A stretch of 64,000 bases of DNA from Pseudomonas sp. CFBP13508 (lineage in GTDB: Bacteria > Pseudomonadota > Gammaproteobacteria > Pseudomonadales > Pseudomonadaceae): positions 277,320-341,319 of the forward strand of contig NZ_QFZZ01000001.1 in the NCBI RefSeq assembly GCF_005233515.1. Direction: 5' to 3'. Below, piece after piece: positions 47,601 through 54,746 of this stretch. Each line of letters opens with the position of its first letter. Position 1 is the stretch's first letter. The position numbers and the translations under genes are program-made. Below the pieces are notes generated by a model that made no database searches, was not told the DNA's origin, and saw only the letters and a list, made by a program, of their open reading frames with translations.

Positions 47601-49148
47601 TTGCGCCAACAATGCTTTGATCAGGGTTTTGTAAGCGGCGCGTGGAGTACTCAGCCAGGCATGAAACGCTTCATCGAACGCGGCTTCGGATTCATACCTG
47701 AAACGGCTCGGCGGGGTGAGCGCCAGATTTGTCGTGGCAGCAGCCATCGTTTGCTCATGCTGTTCCAGTGTGCTCAACGCGAGTTCTATTTCGCTGATCG
47801 GGTGGGCGTCGTGACGCATTCCGAACAAACCCATTGCTGCTGCCCATTGCACTGTCGGGCGGATTTTTGCGGCGGCGACCAGTCGCTGTTGCTCGACATC
47901 ATCCGCATACGTTCGATGATGCTCCGCCGGCAGGTTGAGCAATTGTTCGAATGTCATGTGTCGGGATGAACCGGGCGCGATGGATTCGGCGAGGATAAAA
48001 CCGCTTTTGAAATTGACCCATGTGCTGGATGTCGCGTACGGCAGATCGTCGGGAATATCCTGAACCCACGCTTCACAGGCGACATGACTTTTGAGGATGG
48101 CTACCGCCAACAGAGCAAGTGACTGGTCAACGGCAAGTGACCGCTGAAAGTGTTTGATCAGCGACTTGTGGATCGACGAATAAGCACAACCCGATTCGAT
48201 CAGTATCTGCAATTCGTTCTGATAGATACCGTGCGGGTCTGGCTTCACGGTCAACCAGAGCGCGCGCCACAATAACTTCGTCAAGACGCTGGTCGGACAG
48301 TTCTGGTTTTGCTCTGCGCCGTACCAGTTCAGTCCTGTGGCAATCCGTTGAGCCAATTGCTGGTTGTTTGCCGATTGCAGAATGGTTTCCAGTAGCGCTA
48401 TGGGTGTGGTTTTTGCGAAGGCTTCAAGTTTGGTATTGAGTGTCAGCGGTACGACATTGGCCAACAGACACCGTGACGTTTCGGCTTCGATCTGGCGGAC
48501 AACCTGCATGATCGTTTCATCGCCAGCAGCTCCGAGCAAATGCTCAAGGTCACTGATATGCCCCTGATGCCCCAGCAGCCACAACGCACGGTGCTCGACG
48601 AGATTGTGCAGCAACCGCTGCCAATCGGCGAAAGCGGCGGGGCGCGAAGGGACAAGCGAGTAGTAGGCGAGAACCAGATCGAAACGCACGGAGCCGTCGC
48701 TTTTCAAGCCATTGCCGACCTTGCGGTGAATATCCAGCAAGACATCGACATCGATGGACCAATACGTCGGGACATCTCTTAACGTTACCGAATGCCCGGC
48801 AATGGTGAAGACTTCCGCCGGTACAGGGGTTGGTGTTCGGGTGGAACTGATCTGGAAGGACACGAAGTCGTAGAGAAAGTCGTTGCCCAAGGGCGAATGG
48901 TCAGGCTTCTTCGGTTTGCAAAGGTCGGTTATGAAGTCTTCATCTTCTTCCAGCTTTCGTAAAACACGAAACGCTTCCTTGCACTCGCGGCCCAATTCAG
49001 AGCCGACAGGCGGATGATAGTAGAGCTGGCTGGCATCAGTATTGAAGTTGTCGCCGATGAGCGCGTGCAGGTAATCGATCAGATGATTGAGATCCTGGAG
49101 TCTGCGCGGCGGTGTCTTGTTGTAGAACGTGGATAACCCTGTAGTCAT
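44682..49148 (-). CDS. Giant toxin-like protein with C-terminal SET (lysine methyltransferase-like) domain
   Basis: The protein has 1,488 residues from the ATG at 49148 (AAAGG upstream); the frame is open further up, but those residues look non-coding. The N-terminal 1,000 residues resemble the same toxin-like family as the two NEL proteins, including a central hydrophobic part (FVPFWGSIDDLTSGD near 726, IVSFALPIGKYIAGCTRL near 753-773). Three degenerate repeats follow (about 1029-1216). A basic Ser/Thr-rich linker (about 1228-1260, with KRARIE) comes next. Residues 1360-1488 match a SET domain: GLSVFAKVEINPYEVLGPYSG, ILSMINAP in place of the usual RFINHS, and GTELLLDYGPAYW. It may methylate a host protein. 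Secretion route unknown. Convergent with cti. Confidence 0.8.
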   Translation of the reverse strand: MTTGLSTFYNKTPPRRLQDLNHLIDYLHALIGDNFNTDASQLYYHPPVGSELGRECKEAFRVLRKLEEDEDFITDLCKPKKPDHSPLGNDFLYDFVSFQISSTRTPTPVPAEVFTIAGHSVTLRDVPTYWSIDVDVLLDIHRKVGNGLKSDGSVRFDLVLAYYSLVPSRPAAFADWQRLLHNLVEHRALWLLGHQGHISDLEHLLGAAGDETIMQVVRQIEAETSRCLLANVVPLTLNTKLEAFAKTTPIALLETILQSANNQQLAQRIATGLNWYGAEQNQNCPTSVLTKLLWRALWLTVKPDPHGIYQNELQILIESGCAYSSIHKSLIKHFQRSLAVDQSLALLAVAILKSHVACEAWVQDIPDDLPYATSSTWVNFKSGFILAESIAPGSSRHMTFEQLLNLPAEHHRTYADDVEQQRLVAAAKIRPTVQWAAAMGLFGMRHDAHPISEIELALSTLEQHEQTMAAATTNLALTPPSRFRYESEAAFDEAFHAWLSTPRAAYKTLIKALLAQYLPACRGHLETDEVTVYSLRLPLHDTQVEHENKADTDAVRARCGFILRMINPTYPTKSRYIEVFPRAGVVRLRSDIQSLRIGGEIKVEKIGSSSRTSRGSFRKGTELPFDWEAYRDGSKPRDQQHATLIVEQVGDTFAAVPIEQRSPDVAARTRPFAANNLTSARADALAGMIARELFFKDESALLEQTRKATRSMDIGRDFLEDLTFWGKMFVPFWGSIDDLTSGDPKRIESGGLGLFTDIVSFALPIGKYIAGCTRLATQAGKIGIRLALPRFTSLTRTLVISVIQEVNPLDSVLSLLRLGRFTLRKIGAATMHQARRAVAHLRDGTIAAHHLMAVDPSSWVPRQPGDRLCTVEGIANIPMRNVGSVDAVDYRLIDALSGQAFGPRYREPLTVVSNNSPLLRRYAVEPQWIHGLKADSRGIFFRPEYNQKFICNVDEQGTIAVYQIRENSYGFISETAQTGENSFSVVLVNPKNNRDLSINLSSVRPGHWYTNEIRMRGGAPDGPGEVTPLILKQWSQFSELALGKAIEDFAKQHRLNRADLQQYVHAQGQLTPLGQQVLDQADTARTAVTFENLDRWRALPQQDRDSLTREGFAAQHNLDPKEFIAHVETDGSFKARGKVLEKYASNQVFTPLEPRHLEQWQRRFNATRSASSMNSFIEENNLNPVLWSTYVNDRGVLRSAVSECLALMGLSGSDVLLARKTLPRGTAIKSVPVQSSLPTTRKSTRTASQATAGTSKRARIENAPADDAAGEDLTPSLGHKINNNAPILQDPTDLRVSLTHKLEGAIEKIEITDSNRFFAHLSETRAKTLARDMTEDIHEWIEEEGRHHHRLSERFELRRPVDGPERGLSVFAKVEINPYEVLGPYSGKLHRTVRSLDAEILEKSNLQVRTFSYGTRTKNATVSGHGNSNILSMINAPEVPGAARTGTENVGAIYVGKYMVFLVAWEKIPAGTELLLDYGPAYWPTLTP

Positions 49149-49999
<851 letters not shown>

Positions 50000-50018
50000 G
50001 GCGTTCGCTGCGAATATG

Positions 50019-50049
50019 AAAAACGGCGCCCCGTGAGCGCCGTTTTTTT
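50019..50049 (+). terminator. Intrinsic terminator of nfuA
   Basis: An 11-bp stem (AAAAACGGCGC with GCGCCGTTTTT), a 7-base loop and a T7 run, 20 bases after the nfuA stop. Confidence 0.93.
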
Positions 50050-50070
50050 ATGGGCAACTTTTGCCGCCCG

Positions 50071-50134
50071 ATTCGCGAGCAGGCTCGCTCCCACAATGAA
50101 ACGCAATCACCTGTGGGAGCCTGCTCGCGAAGGC
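50071..50134. repeat. Inverted REP pair downstream of nfuA and cobM
   Basis: Two facing REP sequences (CGCGAGCAGGCTCGCTCCCAC, shortened here to the core; and GTGGGAGCCTGCTCGCG), separated by about 20 bases. The right copy lacks the four bases CGAG of the usual GCGAGCCTG. It sits between convergent transcription units. Confidence 0.85.
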
Positions 50135-50138
50135 GTCT

Positions 50139-50885
50139 TCAAGGGCGATAAAGATGCGCATGCCCGGCGCGATACAACGAAGACTCGCTGAACACCTCGC
50201 TGCCCAGCACCCGTCCGACCAGAATCAGCGCCGTGCGCCGAAACCCTTTGGCCTCGACCTTTGCGGCAATGTCCGCCAATGTTCCCACCACCCAATCCTG
50301 ATCCGGCCACGTTGCCCGGTGAATCACCGCAATCGGACAATCCGCACCGTAATGCGGCAACAATTCAACCAGTATCTTTTGCAGATGATTGACCCCCAGA
50401 TGAATCGCCATGGTCGCGCCATGCTGCGCCAGACTGGCCAGTTCCTCGCCGGCCGGCATGGCGGTCTTGTCGGCGTAACGGGTCAGGATCACGCTTTGCG
50501 AAATGTCCGGCAGGGTCAGCTCGGCACCCAGCAGCGCTGCGCATGCCGCTGTGGCCGTGACGCCCGGAACGATTTCGAAAGGAATGTCCAGCTCACGCAA
50601 ATAGCGAATCTGCTCGCCAATCGCGCCATACAGACTTGGATCACCGGAATGCACGCGGGCGACATCCTGGCCTTTGGTATGGGCAGCCTTGATCAGATCG
50701 ATGATCTGTTCCAAGTGCAGTTCAGCGCTGTTGAACACGATTTCGGCCTGGTGACCTTCCAGCACCGCTGCGGGTACCAGCGAACCGGCATAAATGATCA
50801 CCGGGCAGCTGCGAATCAGCCGTTGGCCTTTGACGGTGATGAGTTCCGGATCGCCTGGGCCAGCGCCGATGAAGTAAACGGTCAT
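50139..50885 (-). CDS. cobM: Precorrin-4 C11-methyltransferase CobM
   Basis: The protein has 248 residues from the ATG at 50885. It has the tetrapyrrole methylase fold: VYFIGAGPGDPELITVKG at the N-terminus, the SAM-site motif ARVHSGDPSLYGAIGEQ, then PGVTATAACAALLGAELTLP, typical of CobM. It methylates C-11 of precorrin-4 in the aerobic cobalamin pathway. It follows cobE by 77 bases and is the last gene of the riboswitch-led cbtB-cbtA-cobE-cobM operon. Confidence 0.95.
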   Translation of the reverse strand: MTVYFIGAGPGDPELITVKGQRLIRSCPVIIYAGSLVPAAVLEGHQAEIVFNSAELHLEQIIDLIKAAHTKGQDVARVHSGDPSLYGAIGEQIRYLRELDIPFEIVPGVTATAACAALLGAELTLPDISQSVILTRYADKTAMPAGEELASLAQHGATMAIHLGVNHLQKILVELLPHYGADCPIAVIHRATWPDQDWVVGTLADIAAKVEAKGFRRTALILVGRVLGSEVFSESSLYRAGHAHLYRP

Positions 50886-50962
50886 CGTTGAATCCTTGTG
50901 AAGAGGCGCAGCCCCACTGCAGATGAAGCGTGCTCATGATCGATGGCGGGGATTATCGAGGT

Positions 50963-51376
50963 TTATGCAGCGCCGGCCAATGCCAGTGTGGCCTGCGCAT
51001 ATTTCTGCCGCGGAATCATTAGCTTCGCCGGCGCCTGAATCAGTAGCTCGGCCAGCGCCAGCGCGGCGCTTTCCGCCACGCCGTAGCAACCGGTGCGCTC
51101 AAAGGCGATCTGCGATTGATGGCTGAGGCGCTGCTGGAAGGGCGCCAGCTCTGCACTGTTGAAATACTGCAGGGGCAGGTTCAATTGTCTGGCCAGTTCC
51201 AGCAACCCCGGTTCGTCGCGCTTGAGGTCGATACTGGCCAAAGCCTTGACTGCTCGCAGTTCGATGCGGTGTGCCTGCAACGCCTGATCGAGTAGTGCAC
51301 GCAGCGTACTGGCCGGGCAGCCACGCTGGCAGCCGAAGCCGACCACGAAGGTCGGCGCTGCGCGGTCATCGGTCAT
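50963..51376 (-). CDS. cobE: Cobalamin biosynthesis protein CobE (CbiG C-terminal type)
   Basis: The protein has 137 residues from the ATG at 51376, overlapping cbtA by ATGA. VVGFGCQRGCPASTLRALLDQAL and the AVKALASIDLKRDEPGL pattern are those of the CbiG_C/CobE domain. The cognate protein supports corrin ring contraction steps; its exact reaction is not clear. In Pseudomonas it is typically next to cobM or cobJ. Confidence 0.92.
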   Translation of the reverse strand: MTDDRAAPTFVVGFGCQRGCPASTLRALLDQALQAHRIELRAVKALASIDLKRDEPGLLELARQLNLPLQYFNSAELAPFQQRLSHQSQIAFERTGCYGVAESAALALAELLIQAPAKLMIPRQKYAQATLALAGAA

Positions 51377-52074
51377 GCCTGATATTGCCCTGCGCTTTTA
51401 CGGCGGAACAACCACGCACTGATCAGGCCAAGAGCCAGCCAGAACGCGACGTTGGTCAGCTGCGAAGCGATTTTGAACTGGGTTTCCAATGCCTCTGGAG
51501 CAAGCATGGAATGCACCTGCGGTTGCGGCGCGCCGATCACGTGCGGTACCGCAAGAATCGCGACACCGAGAAGCTTCATCAACCAGTGGCGGCTGAAGGC
51601 AATCAGTGCCAGGCCAACCGCGGTCGAAGCGGCGGTGCCGATCCACCAGATCTGCCGCGATGCCAGATCGGCAGCCGCAGTGCCCGGCAATTCAGGTGGC
51701 AGGCCCAAGGTCGGCGCGAGAACGAACGTCGCGTAACCGGCCAGACCCCAGAGCAGCCCTTGCGAGGTCTTGGTTGGCGCGCGCAGGGTATACAGGCCGG
51801 CGAGCATCAGGGCGAAACCCACCGCCACCACCAGATTACCGCCAGTGGTCGAGGCCACACGCTGCCAGCCATCTTCCGGCTCCCAGGCTTCGCCATCATG
51901 GCTGTGCGCCGCGGTGCCGGCAGCGTGTTGGTGAACTTCGGCGACCGGTTCGGATTTCTCGAAGGTTTCGGCCTGCAGAATCAGTGGCGAAACCCAGAAA
52001 CTCTGCAGCAGGGTCAGGAGCAGTGCGGCCAGCAAGCCGGTGAAGCCTGCGGTTTGCGCGATACGCTTGATCAT
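51373..52074 (-). CDS. cbtA: CbtA family membrane protein (putative cobalt transporter)
   Basis: The protein has 233 residues from the ATG at 52074 (MIKRIAQTAGF); an in-frame start 21 bases earlier is less likely. It has five predicted membrane helices and a His-containing loop near 50-60 (HQHAAGTAAHSHDGE) that could bind metal. This matches CbtA, which together with the one-helix CbtB forms a predicted cobalt uptake system found under cobalamin riboswitch control. It overlaps cobE by 4 bases and follows cbtB by 11. Confidence 0.92.
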   Translation of the reverse strand: MIKRIAQTAGFTGLLAALLLTLLQSFWVSPLILQAETFEKSEPVAEVHQHAAGTAAHSHDGEAWEPEDGWQRVASTTGGNLVVAVGFALMLAGLYTLRAPTKTSQGLLWGLAGYATFVLAPTLGLPPELPGTAAADLASRQIWWIGTAASTAVGLALIAFSRHWLMKLLGVAILAVPHVIGAPQPQVHSMLAPEALETQFKIASQLTNVAFWLALGLISAWLFRRKSAGQYQA

Positions 52075-52085
52075 CTCGGCAGGCC

Positions 52086-52283
52086 TCAGTGGCACGGGAA
52101 TGCGGCGCTGTGGCGGGTATCGTGAGCGGCGTTGTGCACCGCTTCGATGTGCGAGAAACCGGCGAACCAGACCAGACTGGCACCGAGGATCGAGGCGAAG
52201 AGGGCGGCGGCCACGCGTTGGCCCAAGGTGGTGCTGCTGGAAATGTGGTCAGTGTGGCTGACGGTATTGCTGGTGATCGACAT
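52086..52283 (-). CDS. cbtB: CbtB family small membrane protein (putative cobalt transporter subunit)
   Basis: The protein has 65 residues from the ATG at 52283. One membrane helix (VAAALFASILGASLVWFAGF) is followed by a His-rich tail (HIEAVHNAAHDTRHS, ending PCH), the hallmark of CbtB, where the tail probably binds cobalt. First gene of the cbtBA-cobE-cobM operon, 132 bases from the end of a cobalamin riboswitch. Confidence 0.93.
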   Translation of the reverse strand: MSITSNTVSHTDHISSSTTLGQRVAAALFASILGASLVWFAGFSHIEAVHNAAHDTRHSAAFPCH

Positions 52284-52414
52284 AGCGCTTCCCTCTGAAA
52301 TGTCAGCGGGTAAACAGAGCGCAGGAAAATCCCTGCGAGCCGGGCACGCAGGGATTTCGAACAGCGCCCGCCCACCGCGGGTTTGTTTGTGGTCAGCGAC
52401 GCTTGCGCGCGCTG

Positions 52415-52616
52415 GGTGTTGCGGGCCGGTCTCCGGGCTTGCGAGGGGTTGGCACGAGGCCGACCTGCAAGCGTCACCTTCCCATGCCGGGGCACAGTGG
52501 ATCTGACGCTTCGCTCGCTTACCGTTGCGGGGGCAGCACCGGACTGACATGGCTTTGAGTAAAGCACATGATTCACCGGTTTCCCGTTTCACCCTGTGAA
52601 GGGCACCCGTAACAAG
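52415..52616 (-). ncRNA. Cobalamin riboswitch upstream of cbtB-cbtA-cobE-cobM
   Basis: On the minus strand the conserved cobalamin aptamer pieces appear in order: GGGTGCC near 52610, GGGTGAAACGGGAAACCGGTG, GCTGCCCCCGCAACGGTAA, CCACTGTG, CATGGGAAGG, and the B12-box-like AGCCCGGAGACCGGCC near 52426-52440. Length about 200 nt is typical. Adenosylcobalamin or methylcobalamin binding should lower expression of the cobalt uptake and cobE-cobM genes. Confidence 0.95.
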
Positions 52617-52707
52617 GTGGGCAGGAGAACATGGGTTTGGGTTTTGAGTCAATTTCCAGCGAGTTTTCGGTGCTGCGGTGGGGGTGTTTTTCTGATGTTT
52701 TTGTGTG

Positions 52708-52880
52708 TATATCCGTTGCTGCGGGTGTTGCTGATTACGGTTTCGCCCTTAAGGCGAGGCACTTTTTCCAAACGCCGAAAAAGTACCCAAAAAGGCTTGC
52801 TCCTGCGTTCGGCCCTCGCAGGCTCGGGTTCCTTCGCTACGGGACTGATCCGCTCAGCCTTCCGACGTCGCCGGTGGATC
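52708..52880 (+). repeat. Left arm of a long imperfect inverted repeat (Pseudomonas intergenic repeat)
   Basis: Starting TATATCCGTTGCTGCGG, then GGTTTCGCCC, CACTTTTTCCAAACGCCG and CGGGTTCCTTCGCTACGGGA. The reverse complement of 53110-53320 contains the same succession in the same order (for example TATATCCGTTGCTGCGG, GGTTTCGCTC, CTTTTTCAAACGCCG, ACCTTCGTTACGGGA). I recall such repeats as common between genes in the P. fluorescens group, where they are often misannotated as short proteins. No gene is credible here. Confidence 0.8.
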
Positions 52881-52960
52881 AAGATCAAGGGCACTCGAGC
52901 TTGCGCTCATTGTTGAGTGGTGAAAAGCGTGTGGTCTGCTTTGGATCTGTGTTGGATTCG

Positions 52961-53107
52961 CCCCTCACCCCAGCCCTCTCCCGAGGGAGAGGGAGCCGAT
53001 TTGCGGGCTTTTCAGAATCTGCATTCGACTCGATATCGCAAGTCGGCGTATTTCGCCTGAACACCTCACCCTAGCCCTCTCCCTCCGGGAGAGGGCTAGG
53101 GTGAGGG
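52961..53107. repeat. 147-bp composite palindromic element
   Basis: Two hairpin repeats (CCCCTCACCCCAGCCCTC... at 52961-52994; and the near-perfect palindrome at 53064-53107, arms CCTCACCCTAGCCCTCTCCC) flank about 70 bp that begin GAGCCGAT. The same layout occurs at 58610-58754 (145 bp). It lies between the two arms of a larger inverted repeat. Confidence 0.8.
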
Positions 53108-53109
53108 GC

Positions 53110-53320
53110 TTTTGCTCTGGCTCTTGATCTTTTGCCCCTTCGGCAGGCTTCGTTACGGGATCGGTCCCGTAACGAAGGTACCCCGAGCCCCAGCGAGCGG
53201 GCCGTACGCCGGGGCAAAGCCTTTTGGTTCCTTTTTGCTGGGCCGGCACTCCGGCGTTTGAAAAAGGGACTCGCTGTAAGAGCGAAACCATAGGAAGCCG
53301 TTACCGCAGCAACGGATATA
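53110..53320 (-). repeat. Right arm of the long imperfect inverted repeat
   Basis: The reverse complement of this segment matches 52708-52880 in the same order of blocks, with several insertions. It also contains GGATCGGTCCCGTAACGAAGG, a short palindromic part (given here to its core, CGGGATCGGTCCCG). It ends 65 bases before a cobalamin riboswitch. Confidence 0.8.
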
Positions 53321-53383
53321 CCCCCAGTTCCAGACTCACCGACCATTGACCCACGACGGACCCATGCGTAGCCTTGCGCTTTC

Positions 53384-53564
53384 GAGGTTCTTCGGCACGC
53401 GCCGAAGCTAAGAAGGGAACGCGGTCAAAGCCGCGGCTGCCCCCGCAACTGTGAACGGTGATGTTCGTTGCCGCGCCACTGCCAGCTCAATCGATGAGCC
53501 AGCGGGAAGGCGCAATGAACGCCAGGCCCCACGCCTGAACGCCGTCAGCCAGGAGACCTGCCTC
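53384..53564 (+). ncRNA. Cobalamin riboswitch upstream of cobW-cobN
   Basis: Conserved cobalamin aptamer pieces in order: AGAAGGGAACGCGGTC, GGCTGCCCCCGCAACTGTGA, GCCACTGCC near 53475, GCGGGAAGGCG, and the B12 box GTCAGCCAGGAGACCTGCC near 53544. About 115 nt separate its end from the cobW ATG. It should repress the chelatase operon when cobalamin is plentiful. Confidence 0.96.
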
Positions 53565-53678
53565 GTCACAGATTCTCACTACAACCGGGCGGGGTGATCC
53601 GGTGGCGAATGCTTCCGGCGTGCACGCGCGCTGCCGGTTCTCGTCCCGTATGCCCGCCGCTTGCCAAAGGGCATACCG

Positions 53679-54743
53679 ATGAAAACACTGGCCAAACTCC
53701 CCGTCACCATCGTCACCGGTTTCCTCGGTTCGGGCAAAACCACGCTGCTGCGGCACATGCTCGACAACGCTCAGGGTCGGCGTATCGCGGTGATCGTCAA
53801 CGAGTTTGGCGAGCTCGGTATCGACGGTGAGATCCTCAAGCAATGCACCATCGGCTGCACCGAAGAAGAGGCCAGCGGCCGTGTCTACGAACTGGCCAAC
53901 GGCTGCCTGTGCTGCACGGTGCAGGAAGAATTCTTCCCGGTAATGCGCGAACTGGTTGCCCGTCGCGGCGATCTCGACCACATCCTTATTGAAACCTCGG
54001 GTCTGGCCCTGCCAAAACCGCTGGTGCAAGCCTTCCAGTGGCCGGAAATTCGCAGTGCCTGCACCGTTGATGCGGTGATCACCGTGGTCGACAGCCCGGC
54101 CGTCGCTGCTGGCACCTTCGCCGCGTTCCCGGATCAGGTCGACGCCCAGCGCAAACTCGATCCGAACCTTGATCACGAGTCGCCGCTGCACGAGTTGTTC
54201 GCCGATCAACTGGCCAGTGCTGACCTGGTCATCCTCAACAAGGCCGACCAGACCAGCGCGGAAGATCTGGCTCGCGTGCGCGCTGAAGTCGCCGAAGAGC
54301 TGCCGCCGGCAGTCAAAATCATCGAAGCCAGCAACGGTCGTCTGCCGCTTGACGTGTTGATCGGCCTCGGTGCCGGCTCCGAAGAGCATATCGACAGCCG
54401 CCACAGTCACCACGATCATCACCACGACGGTGATGACGACGATCACGATCACGACGCCTTCGATTCGATCTCCATCGAACTTCCGCAAGCCGACGAAAGC
54501 CTGCTGCTCGACGCGCTGACGCAATTGGTGGTGCAGCACGGCATCCTGCGGGTCAAAGGTTTCGCGGCGATTCCGAACAAGCCGATGCGCCTGTTGATCC
54601 AGGGCGTGGGCACGCGTTTCGACAAGCATTTCGACCGCCAGTGGGGCGCCGAAGAAGCGCGCGTCACGCGTCTGGTGCTGATCGGTCAGGAACTCGATGC
54701 CGCACAACTTGAAGCGCAATTGCGCGCTGCGCTCAGCGTTTAA
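53679..54743 (+). CDS. cobW: CobW, G3E-family GTPase metallochaperone of cobalamin synthesis
   Basis: The protein has 354 residues from the ATG at 53679 with AAAGGG 8 bases upstream. Motifs: Walker A GFLGSGKTT, metal-binding NGCLCCTVQ, GTPase base motif ILNKADQ, and a His/Asp cluster near 246-262 (HSHHDHHHDGDDDDHDHD). The C-terminal CobW_C domain follows. CobW GTPases deliver cobalt to the CobN chelatase. First gene after the riboswitch; cobN begins 3 bases after the stop. Confidence 0.95.
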   Translation: MKTLAKLPVTIVTGFLGSGKTTLLRHMLDNAQGRRIAVIVNEFGELGIDGEILKQCTIGCTEEEASGRVYELANGCLCCTVQEEFFPVMRELVARRGDLDHILIETSGLALPKPLVQAFQWPEIRSACTVDAVITVVDSPAVAAGTFAAFPDQVDAQRKLDPNLDHESPLHELFADQLASADLVILNKADQTSAEDLARVRAEVAEELPPAVKIIEASNGRLPLDVLIGLGAGSEEHIDSRHSHHDHHHDGDDDDHDHDAFDSISIELPQADESLLLDALTQLVVQHGILRVKGFAAIPNKPMRLLIQGVGTRFDKHFDRQWGAEEARVTRLVLIGQELDAAQLEAQLRAALSV

Positions 54744-54746
54744 GCC

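Noticed and set aside
52596..53346. Overlapping short open frames around the cobalamin riboswitches
   Set aside because: They lie in inverted repeats and riboswitch sequence; no ribosome site and no conserved residues were evident.
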